This document shows positions 35,036 to 42,631 of a DNA stretch of 64,000 nucleotides, piece after piece. How positions within the stretch are numbered: position 1 is the stretch's first letter; each line of letters opens with the position of its first letter. The notes below the pieces were generated by a model that saw only the letters and a list, made by a program, of their open reading frames with translations, made no database searches and was not told the origin of the DNA. This stretch comes from Flavobacterium reichenbachii (GTDB lineage: Bacteria > Bacteroidota > Bacteroidia > Flavobacteriales > Flavobacteriaceae), in assembly GCF_002217435.1 (NCBI RefSeq), contig NZ_MUHF01000023.1:1-64000 (forward strand). The letters are read 5' to 3'. The position numbers were made by a program, and so were the translations under genes.

Positions 35036-35185
35036 TTTTAACACATAGAAACATAGGCTTTTCTCTTCTGAAAGGTAATGGAAAGAAACTAGTTTCTAAA
35101 ACATAGTCCCGAAGCGTCGTGATACATTAATGCAAGTGAAACGGCTTTAACGAAAGGTAAAAAACTACGTTTCTATGTGTTAAAA
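35036..35185. mobile_element. MITE-like element with 21-bp terminal inverted repeats
   Basis: The left end (35036-35056, TTTTAACACATAGAAACATAG) and the complement of the right end (35165-35185) match at 20 of 21 positions. The 150-bp element carries no ORF. Its centre contains a smaller palindrome (AAACTAGTTT) and a CCCGAAGCGTCGTGATAC segment. No clear target-site duplication is visible. It sits between the small membrane protein and the enoyl-CoA hydratase gene. Confidence 0.65.
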
Positions 35186-35198
35186 TTATTAGTATTTT

Positions 35199-35963
35199 TT
35201 ATTTTTTAAATTGAAGCAAAGCCTTTCTTGCAAAATCAGACAAAACAAGTTTACCTGTAATTGCAGCACGTTCGATTAGTATCGATTCCCATTGTTCTGT
35301 GCCTTCCCAAATGATTTTTTTCATTTCGTATAATGCTTCAGGATTGTAAGAATTGAGCCTTTGAACAAAATTAGAAACTTCAGTATCTAATTCTTCTGCA
35401 TTGTGCAATGAGGCATAAAGACCATTTTGAAGTGCCCATTCTGCCGATTTCCATTCGTGTGCTGCCAGCGTCATTTCGGTCATTGCTCTCTTTCCAATTT
35501 TACGGGTAACAGCGGGTTCAATAACAAACGGCCCGATGCCAATTGCCAATTCAGACAATTTAACAGCACTTTCCGGAGTTGCAAAAACATAATCGCAGGC
35601 CGAAATAATTCCGACACCGCCACCTACCGCTTTTCCCTGTACACGACCGATTATCAATTTATTGCAATTACGCATTGCATTAATTAAATGAGCAAAACCA
35701 GAAAAAAATTCAGTTCCTTGTTCTTCATTTTCTACCTGCAAAAGTTCATCAAAAGAAGCTCCGGAACAAAAAGTTCTGGCTCCTTCACTTTTCAAAACAA
35801 TAACCGAAACCGCATCATTTCGGCTTAGTAAATTAATCTCGGCAGTTAAACGATCGAGCAGTTCACGCGGAAAAGAATTACTGGCCGGATGCCCAAACTG
35901 AACCGTGGCAATTGTATTTTCAAAAGAAGTTTCTAAACTTCCGTTTAAATTTTCTGAACTCAT
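35199..35963 (-). CDS. Enoyl-CoA hydratase/isomerase family protein
   Basis: A 254-residue crotonase-fold enzyme. The oxyanion-hole segments are TFCSGASFDELL (about 68-79) and GRVQGKAVGGGVGIISACDYVFA (about 107-129), each supplying a backbone NH to stabilise the thioester enolate. The glutamate expected near position 120 is replaced by the VGGGVG motif, so the precise reaction (hydratase, isomerase or methylglutaconyl-CoA type) cannot be told. It stands alone next to tRNA-Ala. Confidence 0.85.
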   Translation of the reverse strand: MSSENLNGSLETSFENTIATVQFGHPASNSFPRELLDRLTAEINLLSRNDAVSVIVLKSEGARTFCSGASFDELLQVENEEQGTEFFSGFAHLINAMRNCNKLIIGRVQGKAVGGGVGIISACDYVFATPESAVKLSELAIGIGPFVIEPAVTRKIGKRAMTEMTLAAHEWKSAEWALQNGLYASLHNAEELDTEVSNFVQRLNSYNPEALYEMKKIIWEGTEQWESILIERAAITGKLVLSDFARKALLQFKK

Positions 35964-36066
35964 AAAATAGATTTATTCGTAAAGTTACGATTTTGAAAAA
36001 TAATTCTCCCGAAACTCCCCGAAATTTGTTTTTATACAATAAATTGCCTTTATTTGCTACACCTTT

Positions 36067-36140
36067 GGGGGATTAGCTCATTTGGCTAGAGCGCTTGCCT
36101 GGCAGGCAAGAGGTGATCGGTTCGAATCCGATATTCTCCA
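36067..36140 (+). tRNA. tRNA-Ala (anticodon GGC)
   Basis: Folding by eye gives a 74-nt cloverleaf: acceptor 36067-36073 with 36133-36139 (seven pairs including the G3-U70 wobble that marks alanine tRNA), D-arm GCTC/GAGC at 36076-36092, anticodon stem CTTGC/GCAAG with loop CTGGCAG and anticodon GGC at 36101-36103, and T-arm ATCGG/CCGAT around TTCGAAT. The CCA end is not encoded. It is not part of a cluster. Confidence 0.95.
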
Positions 36141-36287
36141 CAAACAAAACCGTATTACATAATTGTGATACGGTTTTTTTATTTTGGCATATGTTTTATA
36201 CTTTTGAATACCTATACTTTAAAATTCTTAAAACTATATTATTACGACATGTTTAGGTATCCTGTTTTCGCTTGATGAAGAAAATAA
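36141..36287. other. Post-tRNA gap
   Basis: Begins with a hairpin (ACCGTATTACATAATTGTGATACGGT at about 36149-36174) followed by a T-run, which is a good terminator for the tRNA; the rest is AT-rich. Confidence 0.7.
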
Positions 36288-36356
36288 TATAAAACCTCAT
36301 CTTTTGAATCTGATGAAGAAAGATTAGAACATTTACAAGAACGTATTGAAGAATTA
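36288..36356 (+). pseudogene. Open 5' extension of the next gene without a start codon
   Basis: In the frame of the following CDS, coding continues upstream to a stop at 36285 and reads SFESDEERLEHLQERIEELL, an amphipathic charged helix typical of real protein, but there is no ATG. A second frame (SLDEENNIKPHLLNLMKK at about 36268-36324) also looks protein-like and could join by a frameshift near 36300. This may be the decayed end of another gene or a 5'-truncated longer version. Confidence 0.35.
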
Positions 36357-36395
36357 TTGACCTATGAACTTTTGACCAATAAAAGCCTGATAAAA

Positions 36396-37004
36396 ATGGA
36401 TACCGAATTTCTTTCAACTAATTATGTTAATCCGGTTTATGGTCATTTAATGACGCATACAGATATTTTTAAAAAGCCGGATCAAGAGCAAAACGATTTT
36501 AAACAAAAATTTACTGAAATCGCGGCTGATGCTTCTGATGACATTATAAAAAAATTACTTTGGAATGATAACTGGCGTTTTAGTATGGTTGGTTCCTGGC
36601 TAATTTTTGCAAAAAACAAAACCGAATTTATAACTGAAATTGGAACACTTTTACTTTCAGGAAAAGCTGGAACAATTGGTTATTGCTATACATTAGCAAA
36701 ATTTGCAACTCCAAAATGCAGTGAATATTTAGCCGGGTATTTGGAAAAAGAGCTTCGATTTGAAAAAATCCCAACAGAAAAATTTCAGGACACTGCTATT
36801 TATGCGCTAGTTTATATTGATAAAAAAAATAAAACCAATTTCTCTAAACCTTTTTTAGAACCTTCGGGACTTTGGACTAAGTTTATTGAATTTGAATTTA
36901 GAGGAAAGCTGAAAGACAGTTCAAAATGGGGAGATTTTGAAGCAAATTATAAAAATTTTGTGAGTATGTTTGAGTTTATGAACTCACTGACAAACGAAGA
37001 TTAA
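36396..37004 (+). CDS. DUF6000-like protein
   Basis: From the first ATG at 36396 the protein has 202 residues (a TTG at 36357 would add 13). The pattern NDNWRFSMVGSWLIFAKNKTEFITEIGTLLLSGKAGTIGYCYTLAKF resembles the DUF6000 family, which occurs near polymorphic toxins and as putative immunity proteins; I base this on memory of the motif. No signal peptide or membrane segment. Two further orphan genes follow in the same direction. The function is unknown. Confidence 0.6.
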   Translation: MDTEFLSTNYVNPVYGHLMTHTDIFKKPDQEQNDFKQKFTEIAADASDDIIKKLLWNDNWRFSMVGSWLIFAKNKTEFITEIGTLLLSGKAGTIGYCYTLAKFATPKCSEYLAGYLEKELRFEKIPTEKFQDTAIYALVYIDKKNKTNFSKPFLEPSGLWTKFIEFEFRGKLKDSSKWGDFEANYKNFVSMFEFMNSLTNED

Positions 37005-37036
37005 CGATATTTAATTAACCGAATCAATCAAAAAAA

Positions 37037-37849
37037 ATGGAATTAACAGAATTACAGCAATGGCATGATTCAGATCAGCATGTTAAAATCATTCAAACAC
37101 TTGAAGCTCTTCCTGCATCAGATTTAAATTATGAGCTCACGAACCTTTTGGGCAGAGCGTACAACAATACTTCTGATTATGATAAAGCTATTGAAATTCT
37201 TCTGTCTCAAAGTGAAAAAGGAACAGAAGATGCGCTTTGGAATTTCCGTGTCGGTTATGCATTTTATTACAAAAATGAAAAAGACAAAGCTCTTCCCTAT
37301 TTTCAAAAAAGTGTTTCACTGGGAGATAAAACAGCGATCGATTACGAAAAGTGGTGCACAATAGAACCGCCTTCAATTCAACCCAATAAATCAACGAGAA
37401 CATTAGACAATACTGCATGGGTTTTTTCTTCAAAACAATACCATGATGCTTCAGAATTTAATGCAGAAGTTATTGACTACCAAAAAAGAATTTATAAAAC
37501 AGATGAAAACTGGAAACCAAATGAAATTGTATTTGAAGTTCCTGAGCTTCAAATACAATACATGGCATGGATCAGAAAACCTTCTGATTTGCTAGAAAAT
37601 GAAATCTTAATTGAAGAAGACAGAAATGTTTTTCAAGAATATCCGGAGGAAAAAGAGCATCAGGTTGAAATTTTAGCAAAACTAAAAGCCGATAACGGGA
37701 AAAATTTTACGGCACTCGAGTTTTTATTAAAAGCACATAATCAACAGGCTAATAAAGAATTAGGAGATCATGTCTTTTTTGAAGGCACAGACGAAAATCT
37801 GTATGTTGTTGAAGGTTTGCCAACTTGCTTTATTGCCTGCGGAAGTTAG
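37037..37849 (+). CDS. TPR-containing orphan protein
   Basis: A 270-residue protein. The first half (about 1-110) has a clear tetratricopeptide character: NLLGRAYNNTSDYDKAIEILL and RVGYAFYYKNEKDKALPYFQKS. The second half is unlike anything I recognise, with EVPELQIQYMAWIRKP and a charged tail ending GLPTCFIACGS. Proteins of this TPR-plus-domain type are often cytoplasmic immunity or regulatory proteins in toxin loci; no toxin is present here. It starts 32 bp after the DUF6000-like gene. Confidence 0.6.
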   Translation: MELTELQQWHDSDQHVKIIQTLEALPASDLNYELTNLLGRAYNNTSDYDKAIEILLSQSEKGTEDALWNFRVGYAFYYKNEKDKALPYFQKSVSLGDKTAIDYEKWCTIEPPSIQPNKSTRTLDNTAWVFSSKQYHDASEFNAEVIDYQKRIYKTDENWKPNEIVFEVPELQIQYMAWIRKPSDLLENEILIEEDRNVFQEYPEEKEHQVEILAKLKADNGKNFTALEFLLKAHNQQANKELGDHVFFEGTDENLYVVEGLPTCFIACGS

Positions 37850-37878
37850 AAAATAGAAAACTGTAATGTAACGAAAAC

Positions 37879-38142
37879 ATGAAACAAGAAATACTGCTTC
37901 AAATTCAGAAATTAGGAGGGAATATTGACAAGGTAAAAGGAAACTCATTACAAGAAGATTTGGAATTAATTGAATTTAAACATGCTTTATTTCCAAATGA
38001 GTATGAAGATGAGTTGTACGGAATTGACGAGTTTTATGCCGAAAATCGGCCGTTGTATTTAGACAACAAAAGAGCATTTTATAACAGCTTATTGGATCAT
38101 TTTTTCTCTGATCATGAAATTCCGTACGGACAGGCTTTTTAA
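37879..38142 (+). CDS. Short orphan protein, possibly truncated
   Basis: An 87-residue protein with a charged helical start (MKQEILLQIQKLGGNIDKVKG) and an acidic aromatic-rich end (EYEDELYGIDEFYAENRPLY). It stops abruptly at GQAF, and the next bases are the first units of a large repeat array, so a longer ancestral gene may have been cut by the repeat module. That is inference. It is the last of three orphan genes in one direction, 29 bp after the TPR gene. Confidence 0.5.
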   Translation: MKQEILLQIQKLGGNIDKVKGNSLQEDLELIEFKHALFPNEYEDELYGIDEFYAENRPLYLDNKRAFYNSLLDHFFSDHEIPYGQAF

Positions 38143-38154
38143 CATCGTTGTTTT

Positions 38155-38431
38155 TATAACGTGTTGAACTATTATAATGCCATAATGTGTTGTGCCATTA
38201 TGATGTAATAAGGTGTTGCGACGTTCCATGCGTTGCGCCATTATAATGTGATAATGCGTTGTGACGTTCTATAATGCATTGAACCATTATAATGCATAAT
38301 GTGTTGCTCCGTTCCATAATGCGTTGCATCATTATAATGCGATAATGTGTTTCACCATTTTGATGCGATAATACGTTGTGACATTATAATGCCATAATAT
38401 GTTGCACCATATCAATAGTGCGTTGCACCAT
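38155..38431. repeat. Left array of 20/26-bp GCGTTGC units
   Basis: About twelve tandem units of 20 or 26 bases with core ATAATGCGTTGCACCATT; the longer ones add TATAATGC or similar. Units diverge by a few bases each. The junctions form the palindrome CATTATAATG, so every unit can fold. There are no unique spacers, which argues against CRISPR. The array ends in a GCTCT-TTC-AGAGC stem-loop (38444-38456). Confidence 0.85.
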
Positions 38432-38496
38432 TCTGATGCTTGCGCTCTTTCAGAGCTGTGTTGCTAAAACACATAAAATTGAACACCTCTTAAAAT

Positions 38497-38735
38497 GGGC
38501 TGAAAGCACATAAAGACATTAACATGGTGCATCGCACTATGAACGGGCTGAGAGTCCACAAAGACATCACCATAGTGCATCTAGCTATTAACGGGCTGAA
38601 AGTACACAAAGACACTAACATGGTGCATCGCGCTATTAACGAGCTGAAAGTACACAAAGACACTAACATGGTGCATCGCGCTATTAACGAGCTGAAAGCA
38701 CACAAAGACATACCATAGTGAACCACATTATTAAA
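38497..38735. repeat. Five 48-bp tandem repeats containing the array core inverted
   Basis: Units start at 38497, 38545, 38593, 38641 and 38689 (the last shortened). Each begins GGGCTGAAAG (or GAGCTGAAAG) and holds ATGGTGCATCGCGCTAT, which is the reverse complement of the core of the left array. The GGGCT-GAA-AGYCC start is the inverted form of the GCTCT-TTC-AGAGC hairpin. The units keep a 16-codon open frame on both strands because 48 is a multiple of three; I regard that as a side effect. Confidence 0.85.
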
Positions 38736-38743
38736 AACAACCA

Positions 38744-38754
38744 CCCTGAAAGGG
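38744..38754. repeat. CCCT-GAA-AGGG hairpin upstream of the transposase gene
   Basis: A 4-bp stem around a GAA loop (38744-38754), 21 bases before the transposase ATG. Together with GCCCT-TTC-AGGGC at 39234-39246 after the gene, it gives the mobile unit matching inverted hairpin ends. Confidence 0.65.
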
Positions 38755-38774
38755 CACAATAAAAAAGAGAAAAT

Positions 38775-39227
38775 ATGCCACAATCATTATACAAAGTATA
38801 TGTGCATTTAGTATTCAGCACTAAAAAACGTTACCCATTTATTGACGATGATATAAAAGAAAAATTATGGGCATATCTTGGAGGCATTTGCAAAGGACTA
38901 GAATGCAACCCTATTCAGGTAGGAGGTTATAAAGATCATGTTCATATTTTATGTCTTTTATCTAAAAAAATCACACAAATGAAATTAGTTGAAGAAGTAA
39001 AAAAGCAATCATCGAAATGGATAAAAACGATCGATAATCGTTATGCAAACTTTTACTGGCAGGATGGCTATGGTATTTTTTCTGTTAATCCCTCGCAATT
39101 AGACATTGTAATAAAATACATTAAGAATCAGGAAGAACATCATAATAAGAAAACATTCAAACAGGAATTAACTGCATTTTTAAACAAATATAATGTTGAA
39201 TATGACGAACGTTATCTTTGGGATTAG
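38775..39227 (+). CDS. IS200/IS605-like (RAYT-type) HUH transposase
   Basis: A 150-residue single-strand transposase of the Y1 HUH family. The HUH histidines are His55 and His57 in YKDHVHIL, and the nucleophilic tyrosine is Tyr115 in IKYIKNQEEHH, followed by Gln119. The start YKVYVHLVFSTKKRYPFI and the FYWQDGYGIFSVN and VEYDERYLWD segments match the flavobacterial branch close to REP-associated transposases (RAYTs). It is not accompanied by a TnpB gene. It lies between two large modules of palindromic repeats which share its terminal hairpin type, as expected of RAYTs. It appears intact. Confidence 0.92.
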   Translation: MPQSLYKVYVHLVFSTKKRYPFIDDDIKEKLWAYLGGICKGLECNPIQVGGYKDHVHILCLLSKKITQMKLVEEVKKQSSKWIKTIDNRYANFYWQDGYGIFSVNPSQLDIVIKYIKNQEEHHNKKTFKQELTAFLNKYNVEYDERYLWD

Positions 39228-39233
39228 GCTTTC

Positions 39234-39246
39234 GCCCTTTCAGGGC
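39234..39246. repeat. GCCCT-TTC-AGGGC hairpin downstream of the transposase gene
   Basis: A perfect 5-bp stem with TTC loop, 7 bases after the stop. It is the complementary counterpart of the CCCT-GAA-AGGG hairpin upstream, and has the loop shared by the module hairpins. Confidence 0.75.
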
Positions 39247-39272
39247 TGGATTAATTATAATGTTACATTTTC

Positions 39273-39660
39273 AATAGCGCGTTGCACTATTCTAATTCTA
39301 TAATGTGTTGCATTATTCCATTTTGTGTTGCAACATTTTAATGCCATATTGCGTTGCGACATTCTATATTGCGTTGCATTATTCCATAATGCGTTGCGCC
39401 ATTCTATATTACGTTACGTCATTATAATTCCATAATACGTTGTGCCATTTCATATTGCGTTGCACCATTATAATTCCATGATGGGTTGTGCAATTCCATA
39501 TTGCGTTGCGCCATTATAATTCCATAGCCCGTTGCGCCATCCATAATGTGTTGTACCATTATAATGCGTTGTGCAATTCCATATTGCGTTGCGCCATCCT
39601 AATTCCATAGTGCTATGCACCATTCTAATTCCATAGTGCGATGCACCATTCTAGTGCTTG
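39273..39660. repeat. Right array of about 17 alternating 20/26-bp units
   Basis: Seventeen or so units with core ATATTGCGTTGCGCCATT, mostly alternating between 20 bases (ending CC or CT) and 26 bases (ending ATAATTCC). Like the left array it ends in a TTC-loop stem-loop (39661-39675). The two arrays run in the same direction but differ in their preferred unit (left ATAATGC, right ATATTGC), so they expanded separately. Confidence 0.85.
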
Positions 39661-39788
39661 AGCTCTTTCAGAGCTATATTGTACATTAAGCAAAAACTAA
39701 AAACAATAAATTGAACAGTTCTCAAATACGGGCTGAAAGCCAACAGACATCAACATAGTGCAGCGCACTATGAACGGGCTGAAAGTCC
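39661..39788. repeat. Right module: AGCTCT-TTC-AGAGCT hairpin and 48-bp-type unit
   Basis: After the 6-bp TTC-loop hairpin (39661-39675) comes an AT-rich link (AATAAATTGAACAGTTCTC; compare AAAATTGAACACCTCTT at 38475) and one and a fraction 48-bp-type units: GGGCT-GAA-AGCC at 39730-39741, CATAGTGCAGCGCACTATG, and GGGCT-GAA-AGTCC at 39776-39788. The order is the same as in the left module. Confidence 0.8.
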
Positions 39789-39799
39789 AAAATAGCTGA

Positions 39800-40759
39800 C
39801 TAACGCAACAAATACCCCAATCGAATACTCCCAAAGAAATAACCGCTATTGGTATCATGAACAGGATCTTTTAGTTCTCTGCCGCGGTAGATAAAAGAAT
39901 AGGAAAAATTAAAATTGTTGTGTCGGTATTTTAATCCGGCTTCGGCGTTGAAACGCAATGGCTCTAAATCAAAAGTTATGGGACTTGTGTTATTAAACAT
40001 ACTTCCCTGAATTGTGCCGTCGTAAAACTGATAATTGACACTTGGCATTGCGTAGAAGTAAAATTCTCTGATATTATACTGCTCTGTATTACTTATCGAA
40101 GCGTCGTGCAGATTGGAGTCGTAAACAGGAAGCAGTTTTTTAAATCCGATACGGGTTAGAAATCCTGTTGAAACGCCAGTAAAAACAGTTCCCAAATTGG
40201 CTTCAGACTGAAAATGAAGATCGACAAAATCGTTGTGTTTTGAGGGGAATAATTTCTTGGAATACATTACATGTGCCTGGAGTGCCAACGCATTATGAAT
40301 CTGATTTTCCCAGCCATAAACTTTTTTATATCCAATAACATGATGGAAAGCTTCCTGCATTTCTTTACCAAGTGCGTTCTGACCTAAGTAACCTAACTGA
40401 AAATCGGTTTTCAGAACCGATTCGCTTTGGTAAAAAAAACTTCTTCCAGCCTCAGCAAAGAGATAGCCCGCAAACGGACGATCGTTTATAGTTACTGCAG
40501 CTTCATTAATAAATCGCGGATTATAAATATACTGTCCAATGCGAAACTCAGTAATTTTTTTATTGATTTTCTCATTTTCATTTTTAGACAAAAACCGATA
40601 AAAAAGCTCTAAACCGTTGGTGTAATACATATCATTTTTTGACGATGTGTATAAGTCATTATCGGTAATGAAACCAATTTCATTTGTTTTTGCCTGTCCA
40701 AAAATTAAAGCCGATGCCAATAAAAGCAATACCGTAAAGGCATTTTTATTTTCCTTCAT
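39800..40759 (-). CDS. LpxR-like lipid A deacylase family protein
   Basis: A 319-residue protein from ATG 40759 (MKENKNAF), with a signal peptide ending GQAK near residue 22. DNDLYTSSKNDMYYTNG is the diagnostic N-terminal motif of the DUF2219/LpxR family (the Asn-Asp and Tyr-Thr-Asn-Gly pairs), followed by NDRPFAGYLFAEAG. The rest is a beta-barrel rich in aromatic residues, ending SGYFFGSIRLGYLLR. LpxR removes 3'-acyloxyacyl chains from lipid A in the outer membrane; whether this one does is not provable here. It overlaps mtgA by 14 bases. Confidence 0.82.
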   Translation of the reverse strand: MKENKNAFTVLLLLASALIFGQAKTNEIGFITDNDLYTSSKNDMYYTNGLELFYRFLSKNENEKINKKITEFRIGQYIYNPRFINEAAVTINDRPFAGYLFAEAGRSFFYQSESVLKTDFQLGYLGQNALGKEMQEAFHHVIGYKKVYGWENQIHNALALQAHVMYSKKLFPSKHNDFVDLHFQSEANLGTVFTGVSTGFLTRIGFKKLLPVYDSNLHDASISNTEQYNIREFYFYAMPSVNYQFYDGTIQGSMFNNTSPITFDLEPLRFNAEAGLKYRHNNFNFSYSFIYRGRELKDPVHDTNSGYFFGSIRLGYLLR

Positions 40760-41519
40760 AATTAATTTTTCCCACTGCACGCATTTCACGAACAATTCTT
40801 TCTTTGCGTCTGTTGATATAACTTGAAGATCCTGTGGCTTTAAACTTTCTTGGATTTGGGAGAATTGCTGCAATTCCGGCGGCTTGCATAGGTGTTAAAC
40901 TAGAGGCATCTCTTCTGTACCAATGTTCGGTTGCGGCGTATGCACCGTAAACACCGTCGCCCATTTCAATACTGTTTAAATACACTTCCATGATGCGTTC
41001 TTTACCCCAGATTACTTCAATTAAAACAGTAAAATAAGCTTCGAGACCTTTTCTGAAATAACTTTTCCCCTGCCATAAAAATACGTTTTTGGCTGTTTGC
41101 TGCGAAATAGTACTTCCGCCACGAATTCTGCGTCCGCGTTCGTTACTTTTATACGCTTTTTGCAATGCCTTAAAATCGAAACCATTATGCGTTAAAAAAG
41201 TTCCGTCTTCGCTGGCTATTACTGCTTTCTGAAGGTTTTTAGAAATTTTTTCTATAGGTTCCCAGTCGTGATCAAAGTACACTGCTTTTCCGTCTAATTT
41301 ATTCTCAATGGCACGAATGATCATTAAGGGCGTAAAAGGCACGGGAATGTATTTGAAAAAAATTACCGAGCCAATCGATAATCCAAAAAACCATAATGCG
41401 GCTTTTATAAAAAACCATTTTATTTTTTCTCCCAGAGAACGCTTCGATTTCTTAGGCGCTGTCTTTGGTTTTGGTTTATTTGCGGTTGTAGGTTTTGGTG
41501 CTGGTTTCTTGACTGCCAT
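40746..41519 (-). CDS. mtgA: Monofunctional peptidoglycan transglycosylase
   Basis: MtgA polymerises lipid II into glycan strands. The 257-residue protein has a basic start (KPKTAPKKSKRSLG), a membrane helix at about 36-57, and the GT51 motifs: ASEDGTFLTHNGFDFKAL (catalytic Glu), GGSTISQQTAKN, RKGLEAYFTVLIEVIWGKERIMEVYLN and GVYGAYAATEHWY. It lacks a transpeptidase domain. It starts one base into the end of the FAD-oxidoreductase gene (TAATG) and its end overlaps the LpxR-like gene, forming a three-gene unit. Confidence 0.95.
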   Translation of the reverse strand: MAVKKPAPKPTTANKPKPKTAPKKSKRSLGEKIKWFFIKAALWFFGLSIGSVIFFKYIPVPFTPLMIIRAIENKLDGKAVYFDHDWEPIEKISKNLQKAVIASEDGTFLTHNGFDFKALQKAYKSNERGRRIRGGSTISQQTAKNVFLWQGKSYFRKGLEAYFTVLIEVIWGKERIMEVYLNSIEMGDGVYGAYAATEHWYRRDASSLTPMQAAGIAAILPNPRKFKATGSSSYINRRKERIVREMRAVGKINYEGK

Positions 41520-42631
41520 TATAGTATATCTGCTAATTCTGTTCCTATTAAACTTCCAATTGCTACACCCATTCCGCCGAGACGCACTCCACAGAACACG
41601 TTTTCAGACAGTTGTGTAACAACAGGTTTTTTACTGTTTCCAACACCCATAATGCCGCTCCATCGATGGGCAATCTGGAATTCTTGGTTTGGTAAAATTA
41701 CATTTTTAAGTAAATCTTCCAACTTATTTTGTACAATTTTCGTCTGGCCGAATTCGGTCGTGGTTTCGGTTTCAAAATCTAAGTTTCGGCCTCCGCCAAG
41801 TAAAATTCTGTCGCCAATATTTCTAAAATAATAATAACCGCGGTCTAAATGAAATGTTCCTTTTATATCTAAATTCTGAATGGGCTCTGTAATTAAAACC
41901 TGGGCTCTGGCAGGTTTTACGGCTCCATTGGTCAAAGATCCGGCAAATCCGTTGGTGGCAAAAAGTATTTTTTTTGATTTAAAACTAAAATCATCCAGCA
42001 CGATTTCTACATGATTTCCGGCGTCTGAATATGAAGTTACTGTTTGCTGATTCAGAATTAAAATATTTGCTGCAATAGCTTGTTTTAATAATTCCTGCAT
42101 CATATTTCCAGTATCAATCTGGGCTTCAAAGGGATTAAAAATCAAATATTCCTGAATATTTTCGAATCTAAATCGGTCCACTTCTTTCGAAAAAACATCT
42201 GCCTTAAAAAGCGGTTTTAGAATTTCGTTAATAAACGGAAGTTTCGAAACACATTCATTAAAACCAAAATCATCGTCTTTCAAAAATAATTCGTATCCGC
42301 CGTGGGGTCTAAAATCCATCTCCTGATCTCCTACTCTTTTTCTCAGCAGCTGCAGCCCTTTCCAGCGTTTTTCTATTAATTGAATAACTTCTTCTTCTGA
42401 ATGCGTTTTTAAATCCTCCATGATTTCAGAAAGACTTCCAAAACAGGCAAAACCGGCGTTTTTTGTACTGGCGCCTTGTGGAAGCATGCCTTTTTCTAAA
42501 ATCAGAATTTTGGCCGCCGGAAATCTTTCGCGCAAGCGCAATCCTGCATGCAGACCCACAATACCGCTCCCGACAATTGTGTAATCTACAGCTGTGAACC
42601 AGTTTTTTAGTTCCCAATAACTTAATTCCAT
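41519..42631 (-). CDS. FAD-dependent oxidoreductase (DAO family)
   Basis: A 370-residue flavoenzyme from ATG 42631 (MELSYWEL). The dinucleotide-binding motif DYTIVGSGIVGLHAGLRL comes at about 15-33, then ILILEKGMLPQGASTKNAGF, in which the KNAGF segment is typical of glycine oxidase / D-amino-acid dehydrogenase-type proteins. The C-terminal FAD motif RLGGMGVAIGS is near the end. The substrate is unknown; amino acid or amine oxidation is most likely. An in-frame ATG 30 codons upstream gives an unlikely hydrophobic extension. Confidence 0.82.
   Translation of the reverse strand: MELSYWELKNWFTAVDYTIVGSGIVGLHAGLRLRERFPAAKILILEKGMLPQGASTKNAGFACFGSLSEIMEDLKTHSEEEVIQLIEKRWKGLQLLRKRVGDQEMDFRPHGGYELFLKDDDFGFNECVSKLPFINEILKPLFKADVFSKEVDRFRFENIQEYLIFNPFEAQIDTGNMMQELLKQAIAANILILNQQTVTSYSDAGNHVEIVLDDFSFKSKKILFATNGFAGSLTNGAVKPARAQVLITEPIQNLDIKGTFHLDRGYYYFRNIGDRILLGGGRNLDFETETTTEFGQTKIVQNKLEDLLKNVILPNQEFQIAHRWSGIMGVGNSKKPVVTQLSENVFCGVRLGGMGVAIGSLIGTELADIL

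Noticed and set aside
36067..36140. tRNA-Gly from a GCC reading of the anticodon loop
   Set aside because: Correct alignment of the loop CTGGCAG gives anticodon GGC, and the G3-U70 pair confirms alanine.
38490..38783. Open frames across the 48-bp repeats on both strands
   Set aside because: They exist only because the period is a multiple of three; no signal, start context or known protein is seen, and the composition is repetitive.
38155..39660. A CRISPR array
   Set aside because: The units are degenerate, of two lengths and directly joined, with no unique spacers, and no cas genes are present.
40760..40873. Longer N-terminus for the LpxR-like protein
   Set aside because: The extension lies within mtgA coding sequence and would bury the signal peptide.
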